From positions 44,424-51,945 of the forward strand of contig JAPPNY010000194.1 of NCBI GenBank assembly GCA_028818385.1: a stretch of 7,522 nucleotides of DNA. Direction: 5' to 3'. The first letter of the stretch is position 1. The number at the start of each line of letters is the position of its first letter. The notes under the pieces were generated by a model. It saw only the letters and a list, made by a program, of their open reading frames with translations, made no database searches and was not told the DNA's origin. Origin of the DNA: Spirochaetaceae bacterium (GTDB lineage: Bacteria > Spirochaetota > Spirochaetia > SZUA-6 > Bin103). Shown here piece by piece: positions 1 through 5,366 of this stretch. The position numbers were made by a program, and so were the translations under genes.

Positions 1-90
1 CTGGGGGCGGGCTTCTATTTAAATCTCCCCCCCCCGGTGGGGGGCGCGCCCGGCGCCGGCGCCGCTCGCGGCCCAGCCCCTCCTTTGGCT

Positions 91-119
91 TGGAGCGCAT
101 CGGTTCCCGATGCGTTCCA
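91..119 (+). repeat. Stem-loop with 13-bp stem
   Basis: Positions 91-103 pair with 107-119 around a TTC loop; the core is GCATCGG / CCGATGC. The only imperfect position is G95/T115, which is a wobble in plus-strand RNA but an A-C mismatch in minus-strand RNA. No T tract follows in either direction. The function is unknown; it could be a 3' UTR hairpin or part of a dispersed palindromic element. Confidence 0.5.
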
Positions 120-157
120 CGTCGGATACGGGCCGGCCCGCGGATCTGTAGCGAACC

Positions 158-185
158 GGGGAGGGGGGATCGATCCCTCCTCCCT
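158..185 (+). terminator. Strong hairpin with plus-strand T-rich tail, possible intrinsic terminator
   Basis: A near-perfect palindrome centred between 171 and 172: GGGATCGATCCC core (166-177) extended by GGGAG / CTCCC-type arms. On plus-strand RNA every position from 158 to 185 can pair, with two G-U wobbles (158/185, 165/178), and TTTCCTTATTA follows at once (185-195). On the minus strand the same pairs become A-C mismatches and no T tract follows. It therefore best fits termination of plus-strand transcription from a convergent gene left of the window. It lies 7 nt beyond the permease stop codon and may also act as a 3' end stabiliser for the permease mRNA. Confidence 0.45.
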
Positions 186-192
186 TTCCTTA

Positions 193-1296
193 TTACGTGG
201 AGGTATACGGATCGGCCGCGTCGCGCAGCCCGTCTCCCAGGAAGTTGAACGCAAGCACCGTGACGATCACGAATCCGCCCGGGAACAGCAGCCAGGGCGA
301 TCCGGCCAGCACGTGGATGCGTTGCGACTCCTGCAGCAGCACGCCCCAGCTTATCGCCGGGGTCTGCAGCCCCAGGCCGATGAAGCTCAAGGCAGTCTCT
401 CCCAGGATCATCCCCGGCACCGACAGGGTCAGCGAAGCGATCATGTAGCTGGCGAAGGAGGGCAGCAGGTGGCGGAACAGGATGCGCCCGGTGCCCGCGC
501 CCGCGACGACGGCCGCGGTGACGAACTCCTCCTCGCGCACGGCCATGAACTTGCCGCGCACCACGCGCGCGATGGAGGTCCAGCCGACCAGCGACAGGAT
601 CATGACGATGCCGAAGTAGACCCGCTCGGTCGACCAGTAGCGCGGCAGCGCCACGCTCAGCGCCATCCACAGCGGCAGGTCGGGGATGGAGCGCAGGAAC
701 TCCACCAGCCGCTGGATGGCCACGTCCACGGTCCCCCCGAAGTAGCCGGAGATCCCTCCCAGGATGATGCCGAGCACGAAGCTGATGGCGATGCCGACCA
801 GCCCGATCGACAGGGAGATGCGACCGCCGTGGATCACCCGCGACATCAGGTCGCGCCCCAGGTTGTCGGTCCCGAACAGGTAGGCCCTGCCGCCGTCCGC
901 GACCCCGAACAGGTGCAGGTCGGACGGAAACAGGCCCCACAGCTCGTACGGGTCGCCGCGCACGAACAGCGCGAGCGGCTGCCGGGCTTCACGGTCCACC
1001 TCGTACACGTAGCGGAACGTCTCCAGATCCAGCTCGGACGAAAGCCCATACACGAACGGCGCGGTCAGGCGGCCCTCGTGGAACAGGCGGATCCGCTGCG
1101 GCGGTGAGTACTGCTGTTCCGGGCTGCGCTGGCGGGGGTCGTAGGGCGCCACGAACTCCGCGAACAGCACGCCCAGGTAGAAGATGCCGAGCAGCACCAG
1201 CGCGGCGACCGCCACCTTGTGGCGCAGGAAGCGGATGCGGATCAGCCGCCACTGCGATGAGACCTGCTCGCGCTCGGCCGTGTCGTGGAGGGCCAC
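193..1296 (-). CDS. ABC transporter permease, DppC/OppC-type with extended periplasmic loop
   Basis: 367-residue partner permease. Order: a cytoplasmic N-terminus rich in basic residues with RIRFLRHKVAV (20-30), helix 1 (about 29-50), PYDP (51-54), an unusually long periplasmic segment of about 80 residues (58-137) containing FVYGL and VRGDPYELWGLFPSDLHLFG (split at 112-131), the hallmark FGTDNLGRDLMSRVIHGGR (141-159), then about five helices. The EAA loop is EEEFVTAAVVAGAGTGRIL (255-273) and the end carries FNFLGDGLRDAADP (350-363). OppC family members are usually near 300 residues; the extra length is the loop, a feature I recall from a recognised subfamily and, in different form, from YejE. 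Start is GTG 1296, one nt after the upstream stop, with GGGAGG 9 nt before it. Tandem stops TAATAA follow. Expected ATPase genes do not follow within the remaining 192 bp. Confidence 0.95.
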   Translation of the reverse strand: MALHDTAEREQVSSQWRLIRIRFLRHKVAVAALVLLGIFYLGVLFAEFVAPYDPRQRSPEQQYSPPQRIRLFHEGRLTAPFVYGLSSELDLETFRYVYEVDREARQPLALFVRGDPYELWGLFPSDLHLFGVADGGRAYLFGTDNLGRDLMSRVIHGGRISLSIGLVGIAISFVLGIILGGISGYFGGTVDVAIQRLVEFLRSIPDLPLWMALSVALPRYWSTERVYFGIVMILSLVGWTSIARVVRGKFMAVREEEFVTAAVVAGAGTGRILFRHLLPSFASYMIASLTLSVPGMILGETALSFIGLGLQTPAISWGVLLQESQRIHVLAGSPWLLFPGGFVIVTVLAFNFLGDGLRDAADPYTST

Positions 1297-1297
1297 G

Positions 1298-2284
1298 TCA
1301 GACCGCCTCCCGGATGCGCGGGTCGATCGCGACCAGCAGGATGTCGGAGATGAGGGTGCCGAGCACCGTCAGGCTGCTCAGCACCATCACGACGCTGCCG
1401 GCCAGGAACATGTCCTGGTTGATCAGCGCCTGCACGAACAGCGGCGCGATCGTGGGCAGGCCCATGACCAGCGATACCAGCAGCTCGCCCGACACCAGCG
1501 CCGGCAGGGTCCAGCCGATCGTCGAGATCACGGGGTTGAGCGCGATGCGCACCGGGTAGCGGAACAGGAGCGGCCGCTCGGCCACGCCCTTGGCGCGGGC
1601 GACCGTGACGTAGAGCTTGCGCAGCTCGTCGAGCAGGCTGGCGCGCACCACCCGGATCAGGCCGGCGGTGCCGGCGGTGCCGACGATCAGGGCCGGCATC
1701 CACAGGTGCTTCAGCAGGTCGATGAGCTTGGCGAGGCTCCACGGCTCGTTGGCGTACTCGGCGGAGAACAGCCCGATGGCCGCGGTGCCGGTGGCCTCGA
1801 AGGTGATCCACAGCAGGATCAGCGCGAACAGGAAGTTGGGAATCGCCAGGCCCATGAAGCCGATGAAGGTGAACACGTAGTCGCCGGGCGAGTACTGGCG
1901 GGTGGCCGAGTAGATCCCGATCGGCAGGCCGAGCAGGTAGACCAGGATCAGCGACAGGGTGGAGATCGCCAGGCTGGCCGGCAGCCGCTGCGCGAGCAGC
2001 TTGTTGACTTCCATGTTGTGCGCCATCGAGCGCCCCAGGTCGCCGCGCAGCACCCCCCAGATCCACTTCAGGTACTGCACGTGCATGGGACGTTCCAGGC
2101 CGTAGCGGGCTTCCAACGCCTCGATCCTGGCGTCGTCGACGGCGTCGCCCTGCATGCGCAACTGCGTGATGTAGGTGTCCAGGTAGTTGCCGGGCGGCGC
2201 CTGGATGATCAGGAACGAGAGGACGGAGATCGCGGCCAGGGTTACCACCATCAGCCGCAGCCGGCGCAGGACGGCCAGGATCAT
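1298..2284 (-). CDS. ABC transporter permease, DppB/OppB-type (peptide/nickel/oligosaccharide importer)
   Basis: 328-residue inner-membrane permease of the binding-protein-dependent (MetI-like) superfamily. A first membrane helix (about 10-28) is followed by the PPG(D/N) motif (30-33), a periplasmic stretch with LEARYGLERPMHVQYLKW (57-74) and RGDLGRS (80-86), and then about five more helices (about 103-126, 136-162, 196-210, 254-280, 292-318). The cytoplasmic ATPase-contacting EAA loop is YVTVARAKGVAERPLLF (225-241), and the C-terminus has the family pattern SDILLVAIDPRIR. The start is ATG 2284. The GAGCGGTGAT inside the end of yoeB can serve as its ribosome site, and only 4 nt separate the two genes. 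It pairs with the next permease. No substrate-binding protein or ATPase gene lies in the window. The substrate cannot be read from sequence; relatives carry peptides or plant-type oligosaccharides, and the nearby sugar-propeller gene leans slightly to the latter. Confidence 0.95.
   Translation of the reverse strand: MILAVLRRLRLMVVTLAAISVLSFLIIQAPPGNYLDTYITQLRMQGDAVDDARIEALEARYGLERPMHVQYLKWIWGVLRGDLGRSMAHNMEVNKLLAQRLPASLAISTLSLILVYLLGLPIGIYSATRQYSPGDYVFTFIGFMGLAIPNFLFALILLWITFEATGTAAIGLFSAEYANEPWSLAKLIDLLKHLWMPALIVGTAGTAGLIRVVRASLLDELRKLYVTVARAKGVAERPLLFRYPVRIALNPVISTIGWTLPALVSGELLVSLVMGLPTIAPLFVQALINQDMFLAGSVVMVLSSLTVLGTLISDILLVAIDPRIREAV
1306..1311 (-). promoter_or_regulatory. Ribosome binding site of the DppC-like permease (GGGAGG)
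   Basis: GGGAGG inside the last codons of the upstream permease, 9 nt before the GTG at 1296. It supports that GTG as the start and shows the two permease genes are translationally coupled. Confidence 0.65.
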
Positions 2285-2288
2285 CGCA

Positions 2289-2555
2289 TCACCGCTCGTA
2301 GTGGTAGCGGCAGGAGATGATGGTCACGCGGGTGTCCTCGACGGCGTAGACCAGGCGGTTCTCCTGGTCGATCCGCCGTGACCGGAATCCGGTCAGGTTC
2401 TCTTTCAGCGCCTCCGGCTTGCCCAGTCCCTCCAACGGGGAGCGCATGGTGTCGGCGATCAGCCGTTTGATCCGCCGCAGCGTCTTCCTGTCCCGTCCCT
2501 GCCACCACAAGTAGTCGGCCCATGCCGCGTTGGTCCATGCCAACGTGCGCTGCAT
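2289..2555 (-). CDS. yoeB: Toxin of type II toxin-antitoxin system, YoeB family mRNA interferase
   Basis: 88 residues, alignable by eye along its length to E. coli YoeB (84 residues), a ribosome-dependent endoribonuclease that cleaves mRNA in the A site. The catalytic set is intact: E48 in GKPEAL (E. coli E46), R67 in ENRLVYAV (R65), and H85-Y86 in CRYHY (H83-Y84). SRRI and YLWWQ are also conserved. Two residues, Glu-Arg, follow the catalytic HY, whereas E. coli YoeB ends at the tyrosine. It starts at ATG 2555, 2 nt after the yefM stop, with no strong site of its own, implying coupling that favours antitoxin synthesis. Its TGA stop is only 4 nt from the first permease ATG, placing the pair at the head of a transporter operon. 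The toxin is predicted to be active. Confidence 0.96.
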   Translation of the reverse strand: MQRTLAWTNAAWADYLWWQGRDRKTLRRIKRLIADTMRSPLEGLGKPEALKENLTGFRSRRIDQENRLVYAVEDTRVTIISCRYHYER

Positions 2556-2557
2556 CG

Positions 2558-2812
2558 CTACGGGTCGATCGTCTCTCGTTCGAGCACGTTGCCGGCCCGG
2601 TATTGCTCGATCGACTCGGCGAGGTGAGCGGCGTTCGCGGGCGACTTCAGCAGGTGCACGGTTTCCATCAGGCTGTTGTAGTAGTCGAGCGACATGACCA
2701 CCGCGTCCTCGGCATCGCGGCGCGTGATGATGGCGACATCCGCATCGCCCGCGACTCCGTCGAGTATGGACTTCAGGCCGTTCCTGGCTTCCGTGAACGA
2801 AACCGTTCTCAC
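2558..2812 (-). CDS. yefM: Antitoxin of type II toxin-antitoxin system, YefM/Phd family
   Basis: 84 residues with the N-terminal DNA-binding and dimerisation fold of the family: RTVSFTEARNGLKSILD (2-18), the central IITRRDAEDAVVMSLDYYNSL segment split across residues 28-48, and a C-terminal toxin-binding tail with SPANAAHLAESIEQYRAG (57-74). The length is typical (E. coli YefM is about 83 residues). The family protein binds and neutralises YoeB and, alone or with toxin, represses its own promoter; the TGTACA-like operator upstream supports this here. The start is GTG at 2812 behind a strong GGAGG site. The stop (TAG) is 2 nt before yoeB, so the pair is translationally coupled. No truncation or missing core segment is seen. 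Confidence 0.96.
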   Translation of the reverse strand: MRTVSFTEARNGLKSILDGVAGDADVAIITRRDAEDAVVMSLDYYNSLMETVHLLKSPANAAHLAESIEQYRAGNVLERETIDP

Positions 2813-2816
2813 ATCA

Positions 2817-2822
2817 CCCTCC
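2817..2822 (-). promoter_or_regulatory. Ribosome binding site of yefM (GGAGGG)
   Basis: GGAGGG on the minus strand leaves 5 nt between GGAGG and the GTG at 2812. The overlapping ATG at 2814 is immediately followed by TGA, so the Shine-Dalgarno site decides for GTG as the functional start. Confidence 0.75.
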
Positions 2823-2864
2823 AGATTGTCGGTCTCACCGGAAGTCTACCGTGCACCGGCAACT

Positions 2865-2882
2865 TGTACCACTAACCGTACA
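2865..2882. promoter_or_regulatory. Putative YefM(-YoeB) autorepression operator
   Basis: On the plus strand the sequence reads TGTACC, then six bases, then CGTACA. Each hexamer is a 5/6 match to TGTACA, they form an inverted repeat (TGTAC / GTACA), and their GTAC centres are exactly 12 bp apart. The characterised E. coli yefM-yoeB operator has paired palindromes with TGTACA-type cores, also 12 bp centre to centre and overlapping the promoter. Here the pair lies 53 bp upstream of the yefM start. A weak -10-like TACAAG on the minus strand overlaps the proximal core, but no clear -35 could be assigned. Confidence 0.6.
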
Positions 2883-2901
2883 GGTCGGACGGCGTAACAG
2901 G

Positions 2902-4356
2902 TCACGCCGTGTACATGGCGTAGAGCTTCGCCCGCGTCATCCGGAACTGGATCACCAGGGGCCTCTCGGGCTGGACCGCGATCTCGGGCCGGCCCCGCCA
3001 GGTTACCGGATGGCGGATCCGGTCGCCCCGCACCGGGTCGCACTGGGCAAACGCATATCCCTCGACGGGCACTCCCGTCTCATCGGTGAGCTGGACCCGT
3101 ATCTCCCCCGAAGGGTAGGTCGTGGCGTTGACCGACAGCGCGGCCAGCGGGTCGTCGAACACCGGCGTCGCAAAGAAGCCGCGTTCGTCGGCCTCCACCG
3201 CCGCGAAGCGGTCGGTGCTCCAGGTTGCCCAGAAATACTCGCCCTGGTACTCCGCCCGGAATCCCTCCGCCGTGTCCTCGTTGTGGGTGTGGTGCCAGCG
3301 GCTGCACGGCACGGCCACGGTATCCGCGCCGTGCGGTGCGATGCCCACCCCCGCATAGACGCGCTTCTCTTCTCCGGCGCCGTCCGCTTCGATCGGGACC
3401 ACCGGCCGTTCGCCGAAGTACTCCAGGCGCACACCGTCCCGGCTCGTGGCCAGGTGGACCTGCAGCGTGTCCTTTTCCCGGCTGAACTGGGCGGGAAAGA
3501 ACAGATGCAGATCGTCCCTTCCGGGATAGAGGGCGTGGGCGTTGGTGTACAGATCGTGGGACGGATGGTGCGCCACGCCTAGGTACGCCGTCGTCTCGGG
3601 ATGGGGCCAGGTCCGGAAATCGGCGGTTTCGGCGCGGGAGATCGACCTTCGGGACTGGCGTGAGCGAAACGATGAGCTGGGGACGTCGCTTTCCATCCAC
3701 GTGCGGAAGTAGCCGACGTAGCGGCGCCGTACCGGGTCGTAGTGTGCGGTGGTCTGCGTGTCGCTCATGAATCCGTCGATGAGCGGCTCGGCGATCGGAG
3801 TCCACTGCAGCCCGTCCGCCGACACCGCGCCCTGCATCTGCCACGTGCGTGGCTCGGCGCCCAGGAAGATATGCTTGTAGCGCTCGGCGGCGGGTGCGAC
3901 CGGGTCGACGAACACCGTTCCGCCCAGGCAGGCGCGGCCGCCGTTGCGCGTCCGGTCGAAGACGATGTTCGTGTCCCGGTCGCCGCGAAACTCCACTAGG
4001 CCGAGGTTCGGCTTGTGCCAGCTCACCCCGTCGCTCGATTCGGCGTAGCACAGCCGGTGGCTGTAGTCGGTCAGGTCCGAAGAACGCCAGTTGTAGTCGC
4101 TGGCGGCCGCCTCATACCACAGCCGGTAGGTGCCGTTCTCGTAGATGAGCGACTGCGACTTGCCGAGCGCCTGCTCTTCCCACGGCCTGTCGGCGCGGAG
4201 CCAGGGGACTGACCGGTGCGCGGGTTGCGAGCGGATCGCGATGCCGTGGGGGACGTTGCCGTACTTCGGCGAGCGCGGCATGTGCTGGTAGCCGGGCTGC
4301 ACCAGCGACCAGTCCAGGAACGGCCATCGGCGCGGTGTCTCTCTGACTGCCATCAT
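2902..4356 (-). CDS. Glycosidase-like beta-propeller protein (GH32/GH43-like fold) with C-terminal beta-sandwich
   Basis: 484 residues. Repeated blade-type motifs are visible: YRLWYEA (77-83) followed by CYAESSDGVSWHKP (103-116), a FLGAEP / AVSADGLQW stretch (164-185), the DTQTTAHYDPVRRRYVGYF segment (199-217) followed by RAETADFRTWP (241-251), and HLATSRDGVRLEYF (301-314). This matches five-bladed propeller glycosidase-like proteins common in Planctomycetota-type genomes. The C-terminal part (about 395-484) has ATPVFDD, SGEIRVQLTDE, GYAFAQCDPVRGD and a WRG motif, the strand pattern of the beta-sandwich often fused to this propeller. Acidic residues such as D199 could be catalytic but cannot be assigned. 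No signal peptide is seen, so it appears cytosolic. It starts at tandem ATGs (4356 and 4353), 4 bp after the PHP stop, with GAGAG just upstream, indicating translational coupling. Residues 222-240 are an unusual Ser/Arg-rich stretch. Substrate is unknown; a sugar-linked role is inferred from fold only. Confidence 0.8.
   Translation of the reverse strand: MMAVRETPRRWPFLDWSLVQPGYQHMPRSPKYGNVPHGIAIRSQPAHRSVPWLRADRPWEEQALGKSQSLIYENGTYRLWYEAAASDYNWRSSDLTDYSHRLCYAESSDGVSWHKPNLGLVEFRGDRDTNIVFDRTRNGGRACLGGTVFVDPVAPAAERYKHIFLGAEPRTWQMQGAVSADGLQWTPIAEPLIDGFMSDTQTTAHYDPVRRRYVGYFRTWMESDVPSSSFRSRQSRRSISRAETADFRTWPHPETTAYLGVAHHPSHDLYTNAHALYPGRDDLHLFFPAQFSREKDTLQVHLATSRDGVRLEYFGERPVVPIEADGAGEEKRVYAGVGIAPHGADTVAVPCSRWHHTHNEDTAEGFRAEYQGEYFWATWSTDRFAAVEADERGFFATPVFDDPLAALSVNATTYPSGEIRVQLTDETGVPVEGYAFAQCDPVRGDRIRHPVTWRGRPEIAVQPERPLVIQFRMTRAKLYAMYTA
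2910..2915. promoter_or_regulatory. Perfect TGTACA hexamer near the yefM operator
   Basis: A perfect copy of the YefM-family operator core (TGTACA) within the last codons of the propeller gene (Met-Tyr-Thr). Its centre is 33 bp from the nearer core of the main operator pair. It may be an auxiliary site, or it may be chance, because the codons ATG-TAC-A produce it automatically. Confidence 0.25.
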
Positions 4357-4360
4357 GCTC

Positions 4361-5323
4361 TCAGCGCGAGGTCAGGTCGAACGGATTGGACCAGGCCTTG
4401 CTGCCGTCGGGCGCGATCACCTCGAACCGCACCCAGCGGGCGTCGACCTTCAACGGGAACGTCGCCTGCTCGAAGGTCGATCCGGGCTCGCGATACGATG
4501 CTCCACCCAGATCGCTGATCGCATCGATCCGCTTTGCTTCCGAGCACACCACGGTGGCCGCGATTCGGCGCCCGCTCGCCGATCGCTCCCGTCGCAACTG
4601 GATGTCGTGGATGACCGGCCCGGTGGTCCCGTAGGAAGCGCCGCTCACCAGCGCATCGACGATCGCCGCCGCTGACCGCTCGCGCGTACGCACCATCGTC
4701 CACGCTTCGTACGTGTCACGACGATCCTCGTCGCGGAAGTGGGCGTCGTCGTTCGCCAGCGCCGGAATGAGCCGGCCGGCGTGCACCATCCACTCGTCCC
4801 AATGCACCGCCGACTCCGCCTTGCCCTGCAGGCCGCACGCGGCGTTGAAGACCTCGATGCCGGCCAGGCCGCGCAGCGGCAGCGTGTCGCGCGGAATGCA
4901 GACGGAGCTCCAGTACGGGTGGGCCAGCCACACCGAGCCGCCCTGCTCGCGGACGGCGTCGATCACGTGTTGCGGCGCGAGCTTCGCGGCATCGATGTCG
5001 TCGCTGACATGCAGGCCGACGAAGTGATGGATTTGGCCCCCGAAGGGGTTATCGGGATGCAGCTCGACGCCCTGGATCAGGATCAGTCCGTGGGCCGGGG
5101 TGATGCCGGAGAGGCTGGTGATGCGGTAGTGGTCGGTGATCGCCAGGAAGTCGTAGCCGTTGACCGCGTAGGCGTCGGCACGCTGCTGCGGTGACAGGCG
5201 CCCGTCCGAGCAGGTCGTATGCGAGTGCAGGTTGCCCTTGAGCCAGGCATAGCCGTCGGCGGCGCTCAGCGCGAACGGATCGATCAGCTCCGCGCGGTCG
5301 TCGGGCATGTTCCGACTATACAT
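4361..5323 (-). CDS. PHP-domain metal-dependent phosphoesterase-like protein
   Basis: A 320-residue protein of the PHP (polymerase and histidinol phosphatase) superfamily, predicted to bind a cluster of divalent metals and hydrolyse a phosphoester. Visible ligands are the HxH motif (H33, H35) with D40, the DH pair D64-H65, E87 in GVELHP, H135 in LAHPYW, and D193-A-H195 in NDDAHF. The domain spans about residues 28-235. A C-terminal part of about 85 residues ends with an AWSNPFDL-type strand, as in other stand-alone PHP proteins, and looks like a small beta-sandwich. There is no signal peptide or membrane segment, so it is probably cytoplasmic. Two starts are possible: ATG at 5323 (longest) or ATG at 5308; neither has a good ribosome site, and 5308 would fit a leaderless transcript. 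It begins 43 bp after the helicase stop and ends 4 bp before the propeller gene, suggesting co-expression with the latter. The substrate is unknown. Confidence 0.9.
   Translation of the reverse strand: MYSRNMPDDRAELIDPFALSAADGYAWLKGNLHSHTTCSDGRLSPQQRADAYAVNGYDFLAITDHYRITSLSGITPAHGLILIQGVELHPDNPFGGQIHHFVGLHVSDDIDAAKLAPQHVIDAVREQGGSVWLAHPYWSSVCIPRDTLPLRGLAGIEVFNAACGLQGKAESAVHWDEWMVHAGRLIPALANDDAHFRDEDRRDTYEAWTMVRTRERSAAAIVDALVSGASYGTTGPVIHDIQLRRERSASGRRIAATVVCSEAKRIDAISDLGGASYREPGSTFEQATFPLKVDARWVRFEVIAPDGSKAWSNPFDLTSR
5315..5320 (-). promoter_or_regulatory. Candidate -10 element (TATAGT) placed for a leaderless PHP transcript
   Basis: TATAGT on the minus strand matches the sigma-70 -10 consensus at 5 of 6 positions. 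It is followed by exactly six bases (CGGAAC) and then the ATG at 5308, the spacing typical of leaderless promoters in which the A of ATG is +1. Neither ATG of the PHP gene (5323 or 5308) has a well-placed Shine-Dalgarno site, which fits. No convincing -35 hexamer is visible 15-18 bp upstream, so this stays tentative. Confidence 0.25.
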
Positions 5324-5366
5324 CGAGCGCCGCGGCCGTCGGAGTGACGCCGATCACCGAGGTCGC

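Larger units (their letters stand above)
1..192. other. Non-coding segment rich in palindromes
   Basis: No supportable gene is present. Besides the two stem-loops listed separately, it holds ATTTAAAT (17-24), a run of nine C (27-35) facing six G (39-44) across GGT, GGCGCGCC (43-50), GGCGCCGGCGCC (52-63) and CGGGCCGGCCCG (129-140). The left end (about 11-26) is locally AT-rich in an otherwise very GC-rich segment. This is probably the intergenic end of the permease operon; a small repeat element cannot be excluded. Confidence 0.6.

Noticed and set aside
129..165. Possible tRNA T-arm (GGTTCGC on the minus strand)
   Set aside because: No matching acceptor, D or anticodon arms could be arranged around it.
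37..1107. Long plus-strand open frame of 356 codons opposite the DppC-like permease
   Set aside because: Its protein is dominated by Gln, Arg, His and Asp with no recognisable motif. This is what the antisense of a GC-rich membrane-protein gene yields; the minus-strand frame has clear family motifs.
1668..1690. Tandem GCCGGCGGT repeat
   Set aside because: Two copies only, in frame, encoding the Gly-Thr-Ala-Gly-Thr-Ala-Gly stretch of the permease, a sequence I recall as normal for this subfamily.
1184..2320. Long plus-strand open frame of 378 codons opposite the DppB-like permease and yoeB end
   Set aside because: Low-complexity Gln/Asp/Arg/His composition, spans two unrelated minus-strand genes, and shows no motif or ribosome site.
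2851..3582. Plus-strand open frame of 243 codons opposite the propeller gene
   Set aside because: Antisense shadow; the opposite minus-strand frame has coherent propeller motifs throughout.
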